From Paenibacillus pasadenensis (GTDB taxonomy: Bacteria; Bacillota; Bacilli; Paenibacillales; Paenibacillaceae), in NCBI RefSeq assembly GCF_023715725.1, contig NZ_JAMBOT010000003.1, forward strand, positions 248,001 to 312,000: DNA of 64,000 bases, written 5' to 3'. Made by a program: the position numbers and the translations under genes. Of the stretch, positions 62,417 to 64,000 are shown piece by piece. Position 1 is the first letter of the stretch, and every line of letters begins with the position of its first letter. The notes under the pieces are model-generated. The model was not told where the DNA came from, did no database searches, and saw only the letters and a program-made list of their open reading frames with translations.

Positions 62417-62938
62417 ATGCGTTTGCATCGCGGCGAAGTGCTGTTCCGCCAAGGAGAGCAGGGCCAGCTGTTTGAGCTGCATAGCGGAATGCTGAAAATC
62501 GTCCGCTCCCATCCTGACGGCAGCCAGATTCTGGTCAACCTCATCGTGCCGGGGGAAATAATCCCCCATCATTCCTTGCTCAGCCCGCATCCGTATTACG
62601 GAACGGCGATTGCTCTGGTGCCGAGCGAGCTGAACCCGATCGCCGCGCCGGACTGGTACCGCGATCTGGAGGATAATGCCCAGAAGTGCCGGTCAATCGC
62701 CCTGCTGCTGCAGGACAAGCTGCGCATGATGCAGCAGAGAATGGACCAGCTCACCGACCTTGATCCTTTAAACCGGATCAAAAAGCTGGAAGCCTGGCTC
62801 TCTATGCACCTCGGCGTGCATCAAATGGGAGAGCTGCTCACTCAGGAAGAAATCGGGCAGCTGATCGGACTGCGCCGTGAAACAGTCAATCGGCTGCTTA
62901 AGAAACGGGAGCTGCCGCTTGCTCCGGCAGACCTGTAA
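62417..62938 (+). CDS. Crp/Fnr family regulator
   Basis: A 173-residue, somewhat short member. The cupin-like sensor domain begins with [49 protein letters not shown] dimerisation helix and the C-terminal HTH ([23 protein letters not shown]) follow. No Fnr-type iron-sulfur cysteines are present. GAAAGGAG precedes the ATG. Its last 41 bases overlap the 3' end of the convergent flavohemoglobin gene, which is a plausible target (NO response, as for NnrR/Dnr-like members); this is inferred. Confidence 0.88.
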   Translation: MRLHRGEVLFRQGEQGQLFELHSGMLKIVRSHPDGSQILVNLIVPGEIIPHHSLLSPHPYYGTAIALVPSELNPIAAPDWYRDLEDNAQKCRSIALLLQDKLRMMQQRMDQLTDLDPLNRIKKLEAWLSMHLGVHQMGELLTQEEIGQLIGLRRETVNRLLKKRELPLAPADL

Positions 62939-64000
62939 TATCCGTCGCTGGACCGAAAAACTCATAATGCAAATCCTCTACCGGCACCCCGCATGCCAAG
63001 AGTCCGTTGTAAACCTCCCGCATGAACGGCACAGAGCCGCAGAAGTAATAGGAAGCCCCCTCAGCAGGGACAAACTCTTTCAGCCACTCCGCATTAATGA
63101 AGCCCGGTTTGATTTGGCTTTGCAACACGGAGTTCACCGCGTCCAATCCAGCTTCGGGCTCCATGTAGCTCCAGCGCACGGAAAGGTCGAGACAGCTTCC
63201 CAGCAGCTCCTGCACTCTCGCATACTGGGCCTGATCGGCGCTGCAGCGGTTAGCGTGAATAAAGGTCACTTTACGCCCCTGATTCCGGACTGCGAGCGTC
63301 TCCAGCATGCTGAGCATCGGGGTCACGCCAATGCCATTGCTGAGCAGCACTACCGGGCGTTTATCCTCTACATTTAACGTAAAGTCCCCGGCTGGCGCCG
63401 ATAGCTTCAGCACATCTCCCTCCTCTACGCTGCTGTGCAGGTAGGAAGAAATGGTGCCGGCAGGTTTAACCTGCGGAATAGCGTCTTCCCGCTTCACGCT
63501 GATCCGGTAATAGGGCTTGCCCGGAGCGTCTGACAGGCTGTATTGGCGGATGTGGGTATTTTCATGGCCGGGAATCGCCATTTTAGCGCTGATATATTGC
63601 CCCGGCAAAAAAGCCGGCAGCTCGCCGCCGTCAAGCGGCACGAGATAAAAGGAGAAAACCTGCTCCGACTCTTTGACCTTGCGCTGCACCTTGAACTCGC
63701 GGTAACCGGCCCAGCCGCCCTTCGCTTCCTCCGCTTGGCGGTACAGATCCTTTTCCACCTCGATAAAAACGTTTGCTATAACGCCATACGCGTCGCCCCA
63801 AGCCTGTAAAATCGGCTCCGTGGCAGCATCGCCGAGCACCTCCGAGATCGCAGCCAACAGATTCTCGCCTACAACGGCATATTGATCTGCCGTTACGCCG
63901 AGACTGCGGTGTTTGTGCGCAATTTGGCGGACAACAGGCAAAATGGCTTCCAGCTTATCGATATGCAATGCAGCGGCATAAACGGTGTTGGCAAGCGCCT
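62898..64000 (-). CDS. hmp: Flavohemoglobin (nitric oxide dioxygenase), N-terminus outside window
   Basis: The minus-strand frame is open at the window edge and contains about 367 residues of a roughly 400-residue enzyme. The end of the globin domain holds the proximal-His region ([29 protein letters not shown]). The FAD domain has [11 protein letters not shown], and the NAD domain has [17 protein letters not shown] and [11 protein letters not shown]. Hmp converts NO to nitrate with NADPH and oxygen. The frame runs through L-H-I-D-K without a start, confirming that the gene continues leftward of its true N-terminus. It overlaps the Crp/Fnr-type gene tail to tail. Confidence 0.95.
   Translation of the reverse strand, partial: ALANTVYAAALHIDKLEAILPVVRQIAHKHRSLGVTADQYAVVGENLLAAISEVLGDAATEPILQAWGDAYGVIANVFIEVEKDLYRQAEEAKGGWAGYREFKVQRKVKESEQVFSFYLVPLDGGELPAFLPGQYISAKMAIPGHENTHIRQYSLSDAPGKPYYRISVKREDAIPQVKPAGTISSYLHSSVEEGDVLKLSAPAGDFTLNVEDKRPVVLLSNGIGVTPMLSMLETLAVRNQGRKVTFIHANRCSADQAQYARVQELLGSCLDLSVRWSYMEPEAGLDAVNSVLQSQIKPGFINAEWLKEFVPAEGASYYFCGSVPFMREVYNGLLACGVPVEDLHYEFFGPATDITGLPEQAAAPVS

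Noticed and set aside
62980..62999. A TTGGCAT...GC arrangement on the minus strand resembling a sigma-54 promoter
   Set aside because: It lies inside the hmp coding region, the -12 element is GTGCC in place of TTGC, and no gene starts downstream.
1..64000. Search for CRISPR arrays, tRNA or rRNA genes and insertion sequences
   Set aside because: No regularly spaced repeats of CRISPR length, no cloverleaf or rRNA signature and no transposase motif was recognised by eye; a tRNAscan or ISfinder search was not possible.

Overview
The window looks like chromosome from an endospore-forming Gram-positive bacterium of the Paenibacillus type. Supporting signs are moderately high GC, strong AGGAGG-type ribosome binding sites, two tandem GerAB-type germination permeases, a DUF1540 protein and a YflT-type stress protein. 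Regulatory sites are also of Firmicutes type: a PerR box, cre boxes and a guanine riboswitch ahead of xpt-pbuX. I see no rRNA, tRNA, CRISPR array, insertion sequence or prophage. The genus is an inference from gene content, not a sequence match.

Layout. 1-3019: a membrane protein cut by the window edge, a YdjC-type carbohydrate deacetylase and a GPH-type sugar permease. 3265-6673: a catalase behind a perfect PerR box, a DedA protein and an AraC regulator, followed by an unexplained four-copy inverted/direct repeat array (6931-7115). 7335-13660: a self-contained sigma-54 module for proline catabolism: rpoN, rocA, proline dehydrogenase and an enhancer-binding regulator, with two facing-outward -24/-12 promoters between rocA and putB. 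13668-17201: a mannose-type sugar nucleotide enzyme with two glycosyltransferase-like genes. 17513-25765: peptidase T, a secreted GH43/ricin-lectin enzyme, an RND pump and a LysR regulator. 25948-31779: paired GerAB permeases, a large catalase and a luciferase-like monooxygenase, the last two separated by a repeated G-tract element. 31993-35141: a NarL-type regulator lacking its phosphoacceptor Asp, convergent with a four-gene operon of three exported coiled-coil proteins and a signal peptidase. 35483-46486: stress protein, xpt-pbuX with riboswitch, AraC/quinone reductase pair, DNA repair glycosylase, threonine synthase, GreA, two lipoproteins, a truncated tandem acetyltransferase and an XRE/membrane-protein pair. 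46692-51690: RlmN and a CDF metal exporter around a Fur-family palindrome, then an HxlR regulator with an aldo-keto reductase and an iron alcohol dehydrogenase. 51767-64000: phosphatase, HAD, phospholipase D, HD hydrolase, DUF3500, cupin, DUF1540, VOC, MFS and alpha/beta hydrolase genes, a double-HTH MerR regulator, and a Crp/Fnr-type regulator overlapping the 3' end of flavohemoglobin.

Main themes are oxidative, electrophile and nitrosative stress (two catalases, HxlR/AKR/ADH, quinone reductase, flavohemoglobin), carbon and nitrogen scavenging under CcpA and sigma-54, and cell-surface or spore functions. The best candidate for an undescribed system is the operon at 32683-35141. Its three secreted helical proteins share a short post-signal-peptide motif around Trp, and they are encoded with their own signal peptidase. 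The middle gene has codon use typical of very abundant proteins.
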